This document shows, one piece after another, positions 8,762 to 18,376 of a stretch of DNA of 64,000 nucleotides (within the stretch, counting starts at the first letter, position 1; each line of letters starts with the position of its first letter). The stretch spans positions 186,001 through 250,000 of the forward strand of contig NZ_JAVAMB010000002.1 in the NCBI RefSeq assembly GCF_030730925.1, given 5' to 3'. This DNA is from Flavobacterium sp. DG2-3 (lineage in GTDB: Bacteria; Bacteroidota; Bacteroidia; Flavobacteriales; Flavobacteriaceae). Both the position numbers and the translations under genes were made by a program. A model generated the notes under the pieces. It searched no databases and had not been told where the DNA came from. It worked only from the letters and a program-made list of their open reading frames with translations.

Positions 8762-11700
8762 TTAGAATGAAATATTAATTGCAAAAGTATATTGTGCCGT
8801 AATTGGGAAAGCTACCCCTCCTGTGTTACGGAATTCAGGATCTTGTCCGTTTAATTTTTTATCTGAATAAATCAGCCAAGGATTAACCGCCGAACCTTTC
8901 AATGTGAAAGTTGATAATCCTAATTTTCTCTTATAATCACTTGGGAATTCCCAGCTTAAAGAGATGTTTTTTAAACGTACAAAGTCACCGCTTGCAATTC
9001 TAGCATCAGAGAAATTATAAGTATTATAAGCAATCTGTAAATCGCTTGCTCCATAATTTCTGTTCAATAATTTATCTGCAATAACCGGAACGTTGGTATA
9101 ATTTTCGTCTCCTGGGCTAATCCATCTGTTTGCAAAGTCTTTTGTAAATACTGTTTGATCTGTATATTTGTTGCTATACACAGGGTTTAATCTAACTTTG
9201 TTTCCTCCAGATCCTACAACGAATACATACAATGACCAGCTTTTATAAGTAAATGTGTTAGCAAAACCAATAGATTTATTAGGCTCAACAGATCCCTCAT
9301 ATTTCAAATACTTGGTTACATCATTTGTATCTTGAAAATCTGCCTCTGTGATATTGTTCTCTGCTCCATCTTGTAAAATAAAAGTCGGAAGTCCTTCATT
9401 GTTCAAACCTGTAAATTGATAAGAATACAATGAGTTTCTAGGATGTCCTACAGTGTTTCCTCCATTTGTTGCAATCAAATCAAATACTGCTGGTTTATTA
9501 GCCAATTTTGTAATTTTTTGATCAAAAACAGAAAAGTTCACTGTAGTAGACCATTTAAAATCTTTTGAAACTATGTTTTGAGTAGTAAAACCAATTTCAA
9601 GACCTTTAGTTTCCATATCTGCATTGTTACCTTGTTTGATAGATTCTCCTCCAACTCCAGATGTAATTACATAATCGATCAAATCGAATGCTTTACGACG
9701 GTAAATATCTGTTGTAAACTGAACTCTATTTCTAAACATTCCAAGATCAACTCCAATATTGGTTTCATACTGTTTTTCCCATGTCAAATCTTTATTTTGC
9801 AAATCTTCTATACGAATTGCATTCTCTCTATCTCCAACTGCAAAACGGTCTGTGATGAAACTTTTAAAAATTGCCAATGAGTTTGTTGCTGGTCCAGCAG
9901 TAGCTGTTAAACCGTAAGATGCTCTAAGTGCCAATGTGTTAATAGGCTCAACATCTTTCATGAAACTTTCTTCTTTAACATTCCATTTACCACTCACCGT
10001 ATATGTAGGCAACCATCTAGAAGAACCAGTATCTCCCTGTCTGTTAGATCCGTCATAACGGCCAGTAATAGAAGCTGTATAACGACGATCGTATGTATAT
10101 CCAACTTTTCCAAAGAAACCAACAGTACGCTCTCTTTCTGCTCCAAACTCATAGTAAGAGTTTCCTTCATTCACCAATTTTTCAATCAATTTAGGATCAA
10201 CAAAAGAAGTAAGACCTTTTTCGAATTGAATACCTGCAGCAGTAAAGTTGTCATTATTTCTATCTACAGATCTAAACTCTGTACCAAAAAATCCTTCTAA
10301 TTCATGTTTTTCGTTAAAGGTATTTCTGTACGTAATACTGTTTCTAACATTGTAAGAAGTCATATCGTTAGTGAACTTTCTTAAAAATCCTCCATTTGGC
10401 AATACAGAAACTTTAGGTGCCGTTAAATCATTTGGATTTTGATATAAAAACACATTGTCTTTCTGAATTTGAGTATTTAAAGTTTCACCTACACCCGCAT
10501 TATAAGCCCCTACTACATTTGAACCTTCGTAGATTTTATGCTCTCTTGAAGTATTAGCATAACGTGCTGAAGCCGTCAGGTTGTAACTTAAATTTTTATT
10601 GATTTTATAATCTAAATCAGCTTGAAAACGAATATCATTTACTTTTATATCTAAAGTATTATTTTCCAATTCGTTAAGAATATTCATTGGCGCCCAGTTA
10701 TTTTGATAATATTCTAGGTTTCCGTTATCATCATAAGGTCTTAACGTTCTGCTTGTACTCAATACATAATTAAACGGGTTGATGTCAAAATCTCTGGTTA
10801 CTTTACCAAACACAAGATCATTTTTACTATCGTAAGCACCAGGGGCATCTTGATCACGCATCGATCCTAAAGTTGATAAAGTGATATTTAATTTATCATT
10901 AATATAGAACGTTCCTTTAATGTTTGCTGATAACTGTTTCACATTATCTGCTACAGTCCATCCTGGATCTGTATAATATCCTAGAGAAGCATAAAAAGTG
11001 TTATTTTTTCCTCCTCCAGAAAAGCTTAAAGAGTGATTTTGAGTAATGGATGGTCGAAACAAAACTTTAAACCAATCGGTGTTAGCCAATTCATATTTTT
11101 GCAAAAATTGATTGATGTAAGGCTGTTCATTTCTAATTCCAAACTGGCCATTAGAAGTATCATACAAATTAATCTGTTTTGCCAAAATACCATATACACC
11201 ACTAAATCTAGCTGTTAATGAAGAACTTTGATCCAAATAACCTTTGGTTCTCATTTCTTGAAAAACACTCATAGATTCTTGTGAATTCAAAATATCAAAC
11301 TGCGTATAACTTGGTACGGTTCTAACTGTATTTTCTACCGAATAGTTTATTTTTAAAGGAGAATCTCTTCGTCCTTGTTTTGTTGTAACAACTACAACTC
11401 CATTTAACGATCTTGAACCATAGATTGAAGTAGCCGATGCATCTTTAAGAATTTCAATACTTTGAATATCATTTGCATTTAAACCTGCAACTGCAGAACT
11501 CAATAATGTTGCCGAGTTTCCAGAAGCTAAATCTGCAAATGTAACATTGATAATATCTTCTTGAACAACACCATCAATAACCCATAATGGCTTGGTATCG
11601 CCAAAGATAGAAGAAGAACCACGAACGGTAATTTTTGGAGTAGCACCAAAAGATCCTGTAACGTTTTGTACAGTAACTCCCGCCGCCTTTCCTTCAATCA

Positions 11701-12472
11701 TTCTACTCACATCTACAACACCATCAACTTTTAATTCTGCACCAGAAATTTTACTGATAGCTCCAGTAAATGTTCTTTTTGAAGTTTTTTCGTAACCCGT
11801 TGTAACTACAACTTCTTTAAGGTTTTGTCCCGCTTCTGTTAAAACTACAGTCGGCGTAGGATTGTCAATTCCAATCTCTTTAGTTTCCATACCAACATAA
11901 GAAATAACCAAACGGTTTACGTTAGCAGGCATTTCGATAGAAAAGTTTCCATCAAAATCTGTCAATACAGCAGTTTTCGTTCCTTTTGCCATGACCGTAG
12001 CACCAGGAAGAGGCGCTCCAGATTGATCTGTAACTTTCCCTTTGATAATTGGGCCGAAAGTCAAAATTTCGAACAACGAATCATGATTATTAGCACTAGA
12101 AAAAGAAACTGCACTTTTTTGGAGCACAATTTGATTGCTTACTTCAGAGAAAGTAATATTAAAAGGAACCAATATTCTGCTCAAAATACTTGACAGAGTT
12201 TCTTGGGTTGCTTCTATACTAACCTTCTCTCCTAGTTGCGGAAGTCTTGAGTTATAAGAAAATTTTACATGAGCAGACTTTTCAATTTTTGATAAAGCAT
12301 TGTCTAAAGTTAGGTTTTCGACTGTGATAGTTACTTTAGTATCTAATTTTTTCTGCCCATTTACATTATTTGCGAGAGTAACGCTTGAAAATACAAGCGC
12401 TAACACAAACTGAAACAGCGTTATTTTCATGATTTGGTGAAGTAATCGTTGCTTGACAACAGGTTTTTTCAT
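8762..12472 (-). CDS. SusC/RagA TonB-dependent transporter with STN signalling domain
   Basis: 1236 residues. Order: signal peptide ending near ANNVNGQ; a secretin/TonB short N-terminal (STN) domain at about 50-110; a carboxypeptidase-regulatory-like domain (GKVTDQSGAPLPGATVMAKG, about 145-220); a plug domain with VVVTTGYEKTSKR and the DASATSIYGSR motif; and a 22-strand barrel ending in a C-terminal phenylalanine. STN domains pass a ligand signal to a FecR-type anti-sigma, and the FecR and sigma genes are indeed directly upstream. With SusD it forms the outer-membrane import complex energised by TonB. Confidence 0.97.
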   Translation of the reverse strand: MKKPVVKQRLLHQIMKITLFQFVLALVFSSVTLANNVNGQKKLDTKVTITVENLTLDNALSKIEKSAHVKFSYNSRLPQLGEKVSIEATQETLSSILSRILVPFNITFSEVSNQIVLQKSAVSFSSANNHDSLFEILTFGPIIKGKVTDQSGAPLPGATVMAKGTKTAVLTDFDGNFSIEMPANVNRLVISYVGMETKEIGIDNPTPTVVLTEAGQNLKEVVVTTGYEKTSKRTFTGAISKISGAELKVDGVVDVSRMIEGKAAGVTVQNVTGSFGATPKITVRGSSSIFGDTKPLWVIDGVVQEDIINVTFADLASGNSATLLSSAVAGLNANDIQSIEILKDASATSIYGSRSLNGVVVVTTKQGRRDSPLKINYSVENTVRTVPSYTQFDILNSQESMSVFQEMRTKGYLDQSSSLTARFSGVYGILAKQINLYDTSNGQFGIRNEQPYINQFLQKYELANTDWFKVLFRPSITQNHSLSFSGGGKNNTFYASLGYYTDPGWTVADNVKQLSANIKGTFYINDKLNITLSTLGSMRDQDAPGAYDSKNDLVFGKVTRDFDINPFNYVLSTSRTLRPYDDNGNLEYYQNNWAPMNILNELENNTLDIKVNDIRFQADLDYKINKNLSYNLTASARYANTSREHKIYEGSNVVGAYNAGVGETLNTQIQKDNVFLYQNPNDLTAPKVSVLPNGGFLRKFTNDMTSYNVRNSITYRNTFNEKHELEGFFGTEFRSVDRNNDNFTAAGIQFEKGLTSFVDPKLIEKLVNEGNSYYEFGAERERTVGFFGKVGYTYDRRYTASITGRYDGSNRQGDTGSSRWLPTYTVSGKWNVKEESFMKDVEPINTLALRASYGLTATAGPATNSLAIFKSFITDRFAVGDRENAIRIEDLQNKDLTWEKQYETNIGVDLGMFRNRVQFTTDIYRRKAFDLIDYVITSGVGGESIKQGNNADMETKGLEIGFTTQNIVSKDFKWSTTVNFSVFDQKITKLANKPAVFDLIATNGGNTVGHPRNSLYSYQFTGLNNEGLPTFILQDGAENNITEADFQDTNDVTKYLKYEGSVEPNKSIGFANTFTYKSWSLYVFVVGSGGNKVRLNPVYSNKYTDQTVFTKDFANRWISPGDENYTNVPVIADKLLNRNYGASDLQIAYNTYNFSDARIASGDFVRLKNISLSWEFPSDYKRKLGLSTFTLKGSAVNPWLIYSDKKLNGQDPEFRNTGGVAFPITAQYTFAINISF

Positions 12473-12503
12473 AATTTTGGTTTGTTTTGATTAATACTAT
12501 TCG

Positions 12504-12535
12504 AGTGTATTTTAAGAAACATCATAAATTACACT
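12504..12535. promoter_or_regulatory. Inverted repeat upstream of susC, possible regulatory site
   Basis: Arms AGTGTATTTT and AAATTACACT (9 of 10 complementary) are separated by 12 bases, 32 bp before the susC start. The 219-bp gap between fecR and susC must hold the susC promoter, which in such loci is read by the cognate ECF sigma. Whether this repeat is an operator, a promoter part or chance is undetermined. Confidence 0.3.
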
Positions 12536-12691
12536 TTACAGAGCGTAATTTATTCAGATTTAAGTGTCGATAATGTTACAGCATTCTCGGCACTTTTTTT
12601 ATGTATTCATTTTTCACATAGGCAGTTACAAATTATTTTTAGTTTTATTAATTAGTTAATTTTGGTTTCTATTTTAATCGAATTTCGAACT

Positions 12692-13810
12692 CTAGTTACA
12701 GCCAGAAGTCGTAATTACGATTTGATTTCCATTCATTTCATAATTGGTATCGTTACCAATACTTTTACAAATTATTTTTAGCTTTTCCGCCAAAGGCTGA
12801 TCGCTTAAAGAAGTGGTTAATCGGCAATCTTTCAGTTTATCGTGCGGAAAATCGATGTCTACTAAATACGCCTGCTCAATAGTTTCAAGAATTTGTTCTA
12901 CCGGAATATCAGTAAACTCAAAGCTTAACTGTTCAATATTTCTAACACTATTTACTAAAATCGGATCTTCAGTAATGTTGGTTATTTTATTAAACACTAA
13001 TTCTTTACGAGCAAAACGCAATGCCTGATTCGGTAATAAAACAATCTCTCTGTTTTCCGAAGTGCGAACTAAGTCATTGGATTTTACCTTAACTTTACCG
13101 GTGCGAACTAAAACTTCAACGTTTTGCTGGTCTGGATAAGCTTTAATTCTAAAGCTTGTACCAACAACTCGAGTTACAATTTCGTTAGCGTAAACAAAAA
13201 AAGGCTTTTTAGGATTTTTACTAATTTCAAAGAAACCTTCGCCGGATAAATACACCTTTCTTTCGTTTCCGGTAAAGATTTTAGGGTAACTTAATTTACT
13301 ATTGGGCTGTAATAAAACCGAACTTCCATCAGATAAAGTAATGATCTGTGATTTTTCAGAATTGTTGGTCTGTTCAACCAAACCTTCATCATTATCATGA
13401 ACGAGTTCGTTGTAAGTAACAACATTGTCAGTTGTTATAATGTTATTTTTAAAAAACCAGATAGAGAAAATCCCAACGAGAATAGCCGCTGCCACCCCGC
13501 TGATCCAGTATCTCTGCAATTTTAGTTTTTTGATTTTTGAAGCTTTTAGAGAAAGCTCTTCTTTTTGTTCAATTCTGCGCCAAGTTTCCTGTAAGGCTTC
13601 ATGAACTTCATTTGAAGATAAATTAGATTCTGGAACTCGCATCGCCAGCAGCACAAGCCTTGCATCTTCTACAAGTTTGGCTCTTTGACGATTTTCCAAA
13701 GTCCATTCTTCCCAGCCTTGTTCATCAATCTTAGATAAAATCCATAATCGAAAATATTCATCGGCTAAAAAGTCTTCTATTTCAGTATAATTGTTACGTT
13801 TTTGCATCAC
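12692..13810 (-). CDS. FecR-family anti-sigma factor
   Basis: 372 residues. An N-terminal cytoplasmic region of about 100 residues with a WR(R)IE-type helix is followed by one membrane helix (WISGVAAAILVGIFSIWFF). The periplasmic FecR domain comes next (ITLSDGSSVLLQPNSKLSYP, VYLSGEGFFEIS, FFVYANEIVTRVVGTSFRI), then a C-terminal STN-interacting domain of the DUF4974 type (LSFEFTDIPVEQILETIEQ). It holds the upstream sigma factor inactive until SusC reports ligand binding. The gene lies 87 bp after the sigma gene in the same direction and 219 bp before susC. Either of the two adjacent Met codons may be the start. Confidence 0.94.
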   Translation of the reverse strand: MMQKRNNYTEIEDFLADEYFRLWILSKIDEQGWEEWTLENRQRAKLVEDARLVLLAMRVPESNLSSNEVHEALQETWRRIEQKEELSLKASKIKKLKLQRYWISGVAAAILVGIFSIWFFKNNIITTDNVVTYNELVHDNDEGLVEQTNNSEKSQIITLSDGSSVLLQPNSKLSYPKIFTGNERKVYLSGEGFFEISKNPKKPFFVYANEIVTRVVGTSFRIKAYPDQQNVEVLVRTGKVKVKSNDLVRTSENREIVLLPNQALRFARKELVFNKITNITEDPILVNSVRNIEQLSFEFTDIPVEQILETIEQAYLVDIDFPHDKLKDCRLTTSLSDQPLAEKLKIICKSIGNDTNYEMNGNQIVITTSGCN

Positions 13811-13897
13811 ACTATTAGGGTTACAAAAACATAGAGGACAGTTTTTTTATTATATACTCACCTATTTAAGATTTTTTTTTGATATTTTCTTAAATTT

Positions 13898-14503
13898 TTA
13901 AAAAAGCCCTGAAGATATAAGGACTAGAAGCGGAATACTGCCTTTCCATTCTTTACGAAGACTTAACAGACCTCGATGCAAAAGATTACTCGCAGACTGA
14001 TAATTTACGTCTAATAAATCGGCTATTTGATCTACGCTCAATCCTTGGTGATAGCGCAAATACAAAGCTTCTTTCTGACGGCCTGGCAAATCGTTTAGTA
14101 ATTTATTCAAAAGCAAGACACGTTCTGCCGTTACTTCGTCTTCAACCAAATCATTTTCTATAGAAAAGTCAAAAAGAAATTCTAAAGCATCGGTAGTTGT
14201 TGTTTTTCTAAACACGTGATCTCTTTCATGCAGACGCGCAATTCTCTTTCTAACGCTAGAAAGCAAATAAGCCTTAACAATAACATTATCTTGCAGAGAG
14301 CCGCGATAAAGCCAGATATCTTCAAAAACATCTTGAATACAATCCTGCACTTTTTCAGCATATGGGCAAAGCGAATTACCGTAACTGATTAAGTCTCTAT
14401 AGTATTTTTCAAAAAGCAGAGAGAATGATTTCTCATCACCATTCTTCAGATTATTCCACAAAATGAAATCGTCTAAAATCTTGTTCTTTAAAATTTGGCT
14501 CAT
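13898..14503 (-). CDS. ECF RNA polymerase sigma factor
   Basis: 201 residues. Region 2 is visible in FSLLFEKYYRDLISYG and the DCIQDVFEDIWLYR block. Region 4 is in LPGRQKEALYLRYHQGLSVDQIADLL followed by the helix-turn-helix NYQSASNLLHRGLLSLRKEW. This is the sigma-70 family group typical of Bacteroidetes FecI-like switches. It probably directs transcription of the downstream susC operon. The hydrophobic C-terminal tail (IPLLVLISSGLF) is a feature often seen in this group. Confidence 0.94.
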   Translation of the reverse strand: MSQILKNKILDDFILWNNLKNGDEKSFSLLFEKYYRDLISYGNSLCPYAEKVQDCIQDVFEDIWLYRGSLQDNVIVKAYLLSSVRKRIARLHERDHVFRKTTTTDALEFLFDFSIENDLVEDEVTAERVLLLNKLLNDLPGRQKEALYLRYHQGLSVDQIADLLDVNYQSASNLLHRGLLSLRKEWKGSIPLLVLISSGLF

Positions 14504-14902
14504 AGAAAAAGTTTTGGGGGCGTAAGAATCAAAATTATTTAAGAGACTTCTTAAAATAACTTGATTATTTCAGCAATTAAATCACATTTCAATTTTTTGA
14601 TCTTTTTATAATTAAATCGAATGAATGGAAATACTTAATTTAACAAAAAATAAACAAGTGTTTTACATTCCGTTTAATTTAGTTCAAGCAAAAAGATTCA
14701 AATTTTTAACATTATTTTTTGTTTTTGTGTGATAAATATAGAAAAGCAAATAATCAAAACCCAATTAATTACAAAAAATCGTAACTTTTTCTAAATTTAT
14801 CAGTATTTGCCCTTCATTTTTTGATTAAACTTAAATTTACTATAATTTAAATTTTAATTAACTAAAGAGACTTTTTCATTTTTAATGGAAAAAATTAAGC
14901 AC
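14504..14902. other. AT-rich non-coding gap upstream of the sigma gene
   Basis: About 400 bases, very AT rich, with no supported reading frame on either strand. It must contain the promoter of the sigma gene. I could not pick out a convincing TTG / TAnnTTTG pair. Confidence 0.5.
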
Positions 14903-14928
14903 AAAAAAAGCCTTATCGAAATAAGGCT
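14903..14928 (-). terminator. Terminator of the LRR gene
   Basis: Perfect 8-bp stem AGCCTTAT / ATAAGGCT with loop CGAA (14909-14928). On the minus strand it is followed by TTTTTTT. It lies 28 bp after the LRR gene stop. Confidence 0.9.
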
Positions 14929-14955
14929 ACATAAAGAGACTAAAAATATTTTTTC

Positions 14956-17808
14956 TTAAATCTTAATAAATTTCATTGCAGAACTTCCTTTGTCAGTTTT
15001 AACTTGAAGAATGTAATTTCCCGATTGAAATCTTGAAATATCAATTTTAGCAACATTCTGAGCATTTGGAATTGTTAAAACTAATTGCCCCAAAAGATTA
15101 TAAACAGCCATAGACTTTATTTCTATTGTATTTTTTGAAGTTATATTCAAGAAATTCTGGGACGGATTTGGATAAGCATAAAAATAAGATGAAAACTCAA
15201 AATCTTGCGTTCCTAAAGTCTTAAATGTTGAGGTTTCTTTATTGGTTAAAATTGGAAAGTTATAATCGAAATAAATATTGGCTTCATTTGCAAAAGAATC
15301 TCCAATGCTTAAAGTCGGTAAGGTTTTAATTTTGAAAGCAATATAACCGTCATTATTAGCATCATCAAAAGGAAGATCTATTTTTTCGAAGATAAATTCC
15401 ACTTTGTTTCCATCAGAAATTTTAGTTGTACACGAATGGCTTGCACTAGTAGGAACCAATGTAGAAATGTCAAATTTTGACAAATCGATCATATCTTTAA
15501 CAACGACATTTTCAGCTTTATAAGTTCCGGTATTTTCAAAACGAATTAGATAATGGACATATTCTCCAATAAGTTCAGGCTTAATAACATTTCCTTCTAG
15601 ACATGTTTTGTCATTTGGGTCATAAGAACCTACAACAGTTTGATTAAGTTCAAAAATATTATCCAAAGGTTTTTCATCTGTTTCAGAAGAACTTACTGCT
15701 AAACTGTATTTTAAAACATCTCCATTGTTTACAGCTGGAGTTTCAGTTGGAGAATTTACATTTAAAACTAAATCAATTTCTCTGCTTTCAAATGGTTTTA
15801 GATCTGAAAAATCCCAAACTAATTTACCAGAAGTTTGGCTAGAAATTGCAGAATTCGAAGAAACAAAATCTAAAATTGAATCGTCAAAATTAAGTACAAC
15901 AGCACCAAACTGAACCGTATTTCCTTTATTTTTTGAAATAATTTTATAAGTAGCGTCAAAACCGGGTCTTGCAACTTCAACTGGAATCATATTAACTTCC
16001 AGATCATTATTAGCATTATTAGGCGTAAAACAAAAATCTTGAATTAAAGTATTTGAAAAGCTAGTAAATTCAAAATCAATACTATTTGGATAAACTGAAA
16101 AATAATCTGAATTTTCTAAAATTGGTGAAATTGTATATCTACCTGCATTAACTGAGATTGAATAATTTCCTTTTTCATCAGTGAATATAATTCCATCTTT
16201 GGTTCCGTCAGAAATCTTTAATCTAATTTGAGAAGCTGGCAAATCGTTACTATCACATCCATTTTTATTAAAATCGATTGTAGCATTACCTGTAATTAAA
16301 AAACTTTCACCGCCTGGAACAAACGAACAGTATGAATTTACATTACAATTTTTATAATTATTTTGTCTTACCAAATTTTGAATTTGAACAATCTGATTAT
16401 CATCGCAACAGATATATTTCAAATTAAGATTCCCTGAAATATTTAATACAGATTCTGTACTACCATTTTTCAAAAAAGCTGATTCTAAAAATCGATTATT
16501 ATTGATATTTAAATTCATCAATTTTGGTAACGAACCAAAATCTACAGACACAAATTGATTATTGTAACAATCAATTCCCTGCAAATTTTTTATCTCTCCA
16601 AAATTGATCGATGTTAGATTATTCTGATGACATCGTAAGGTTCTTAATTTAAACAAATTACTAACATCTAAACTTGTTAATTTATTCTCACCGCATTCTA
16701 AAACTTCAAGATTAGACATTTCATTTAGATTGATTGTTTCTAAATTTAAACCGTTGCAAAATAAATACTTTAACTTTTTTAATGCTGAAATATCTATTTT
16801 AACGTTACCGCTAAAACTAAAATTCAAAGTTAAAAGATTAGTTAATTTTGATGAATCAACAATTAAATTCTCAAAACTATTATTATTAATTGTTAACGTT
16901 TCAAGTATTCTAGTTGATCCTGTTAAATCTAAAGAAGTTAGTTTATTTGCTCCAATTTCTAATCTTTTTAAATAGCTTAAATTCTTTAAATTAATCGTTG
17001 ATAATTGATTCTGATTTGCTACTATTTCTTCGATGTAAAGCGAATTAGTAAAATCGAGGAAGGTCAAATTATTAAAATAACAGTATAATCTTTGCAGTTT
17101 AGTTAAATGACTTATTTCTAGAGCAGAAATAGAGTTATTAGAACAATATAGGCCTTCCAAATTGGACAAACGGCTTACATCTAATACAGAAATTTTATTA
17201 TTTGAACATTCTAAACCTGCAAGATTTAAATAATTATTCAAATCTAATGTTTCAATTTTATTGTTACTGCAAAATAAATTTCTAAGTTTTGCAGAATGCT
17301 TTACATCAATTAAAGAAAGCTCATTCTCTGAACAAAAAATATCAACGATAGATTCTAAATCATTAAAATTTAATTCCGTTAACTTATTTTTATTACAGTT
17401 TAAAAATTCGAGTTTCGTTAAGCCAGAAAGATTTAACGCAGTTACTTGACTATTATAGCAATTTAAATTCTTAAGATTTTTTAAATCACTTACATCAAGA
17501 GTAGAAATCTGATTACCTCCACATGAAATCGTTTGCAAATTTTGAAAGTTTTTAATTCCTTCTAGGGAAGTAATATTTGAATTTTCAACATTAAGCCAAA
17601 AAACTCTCATGACTTCCGACTGTTCAATAACACCATCGTCGTTAGAATCTATCTTAATGTTCGTCTGATTTTCATCTTTAGCTATCGCATTGAATGTATC
17701 AGATTGCAATAATTTTTCTTTGAATTTGGAATCTGAAAAATTTAAAACTTGTGCATTTAAAGAAAGCACACTAAATAAAATAAAAAAAAGCAGGTAATTT
17801 TTGATCAT
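14956..17808 (-). CDS. Secreted leucine-rich-repeat protein with T9SS sorting tail
   Basis: 950 residues. A signal peptide (about 1-19, ending LSLNAQ) is followed by a Ca-binding-like segment (DSNDDGVIEQSE). About 20 leucine-rich repeats of roughly 20-23 residues come next, with the recurring core LxxLxCxNNxIxxLDVS, many of them containing a cysteine (about 65-470). A SdrD-like beta domain (NGCDSNDLPASQIRLKIS, about 510-580) and a DUF7619-like region with SYDPNDK and EYVHYLIRFENTGTYKAENV (about 590-860) follow. The end is a type IX secretion C-terminal domain (FYAYPNPSQNFLNI ... SGNYILQVKTDKGSSAMKFIKI). It is probably surface-anchored or released, acting in adhesion or binding. Confidence 0.92.
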   Translation of the reverse strand: MIKNYLLFFILFSVLSLNAQVLNFSDSKFKEKLLQSDTFNAIAKDENQTNIKIDSNDDGVIEQSEVMRVFWLNVENSNITSLEGIKNFQNLQTISCGGNQISTLDVSDLKNLKNLNCYNSQVTALNLSGLTKLEFLNCNKNKLTELNFNDLESIVDIFCSENELSLIDVKHSAKLRNLFCSNNKIETLDLNNYLNLAGLECSNNKISVLDVSRLSNLEGLYCSNNSISALEISHLTKLQRLYCYFNNLTFLDFTNSLYIEEIVANQNQLSTINLKNLSYLKRLEIGANKLTSLDLTGSTRILETLTINNNSFENLIVDSSKLTNLLTLNFSFSGNVKIDISALKKLKYLFCNGLNLETINLNEMSNLEVLECGENKLTSLDVSNLFKLRTLRCHQNNLTSINFGEIKNLQGIDCYNNQFVSVDFGSLPKLMNLNINNNRFLESAFLKNGSTESVLNISGNLNLKYICCDDNQIVQIQNLVRQNNYKNCNVNSYCSFVPGGESFLITGNATIDFNKNGCDSNDLPASQIRLKISDGTKDGIIFTDEKGNYSISVNAGRYTISPILENSDYFSVYPNSIDFEFTSFSNTLIQDFCFTPNNANNDLEVNMIPVEVARPGFDATYKIISKNKGNTVQFGAVVLNFDDSILDFVSSNSAISSQTSGKLVWDFSDLKPFESREIDLVLNVNSPTETPAVNNGDVLKYSLAVSSSETDEKPLDNIFELNQTVVGSYDPNDKTCLEGNVIKPELIGEYVHYLIRFENTGTYKAENVVVKDMIDLSKFDISTLVPTSASHSCTTKISDGNKVEFIFEKIDLPFDDANNDGYIAFKIKTLPTLSIGDSFANEANIYFDYNFPILTNKETSTFKTLGTQDFEFSSYFYAYPNPSQNFLNITSKNTIEIKSMAVYNLLGQLVLTIPNAQNVAKIDISRFQSGNYILQVKTDKGSSAMKFIKI

Positions 17809-17864
17809 AAATTTGTTTTTGGTCGTTAAAAATATAAAACCAAAAATTAAAAACCTAGCAAAAT

Positions 17865-17902
17865 AAAAAAGGCCTCACTAATTAATTTAGCGAGGCCTTT
17901 TT
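17865..17902. terminator. Bidirectional-looking terminator hairpin
   Basis: Long inverted repeat with core AAAAAGGCCTC / GAGGCCTTTTT and an extra CTAA/TTAG pair inside. A and T tracts on both sides would terminate either strand. It lies 26 bp after the stop of the 142-aa gene, whose terminator it most likely is. Confidence 0.9.
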
Positions 17903-17927
17903 AAATATTTTTAAGTTTGAAAGCAAC

Positions 17928-18356
17928 TTAAAAAGCAACATTCCATCTTGGTAATTTACCATTTTCATCTAAGAAATTCTGCAAAACCTGTCCTTCAACA
18001 GCAGTTGGAATTGCTTTTGCATCTGTATTGAAAGTCTCGTACCAAACTACTTCAAGCTCAGAAATGTTTTCTAATTTCATTTGAGCAGGCCAAGAATATT
18101 TTCTTCCTGTTTTAGCAAATTGGTGTCCGTTTACGATTTTGTCGTATAATCCGCCATTTTTGCTTTTTAAAGTTCCGTCGTTCTGAACAGTTCCTGTAGA
18201 ACCAACCATAATTAGTTCTTTTGCATCACCTTCAACAGCGTAAACAACAAAAATTCCTGCGCTTCCTTCTGGAGCGTTACAAGCTTCTTCTAAACTATCG
18301 TTTACAGTAAAAGTAAAACTATTTGTTGATTTAAATTTTTCTAATTCTTTGTACAT
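17928..18356 (-). CDS. Conserved small protein, possibly a divergent GIY-YIG fold
   Basis: 142 residues, cytoplasmic, no signal or membrane helix. I do not recognise a named family with certainty. The order of motifs is suggestive of a GIY-YIG nuclease fold: GIFVVYA (for GIY), then LIMVGSTGT (for YIG, with Tyr replaced by Met), GGLYDKIVNGHQF, a central VVWYETF strand, a glutamate in AVEGQVLQNFL, and a terminal PRWNVAF. The catalytic arginine of active GIY-YIG enzymes seems to be lysine here, so activity is doubtful. It stands alone between the LRR gene and sucD with its own terminator. Confidence 0.6.
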   Translation of the reverse strand: MYKELEKFKSTNSFTFTVNDSLEEACNAPEGSAGIFVVYAVEGDAKELIMVGSTGTVQNDGTLKSKNGGLYDKIVNGHQFAKTGRKYSWPAQMKLENISELEVVWYETFNTDAKAIPTAVEGQVLQNFLDENGKLPRWNVAF

Positions 18357-18376
18357 ATTTCTTTTTTAAGCTTCTA

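Noticed and set aside
8749..8784. Longer SusD start twelve codons upstream
   Set aside because: It would place non-signal residues before the lipoprotein signal; the ATG at 8748 directly precedes a typical signal peptide.
9578..9880. 100-codon plus-strand frame inside susC
   Set aside because: It is antisense to the conserved SusC barrel region and has no signal or motif of its own.
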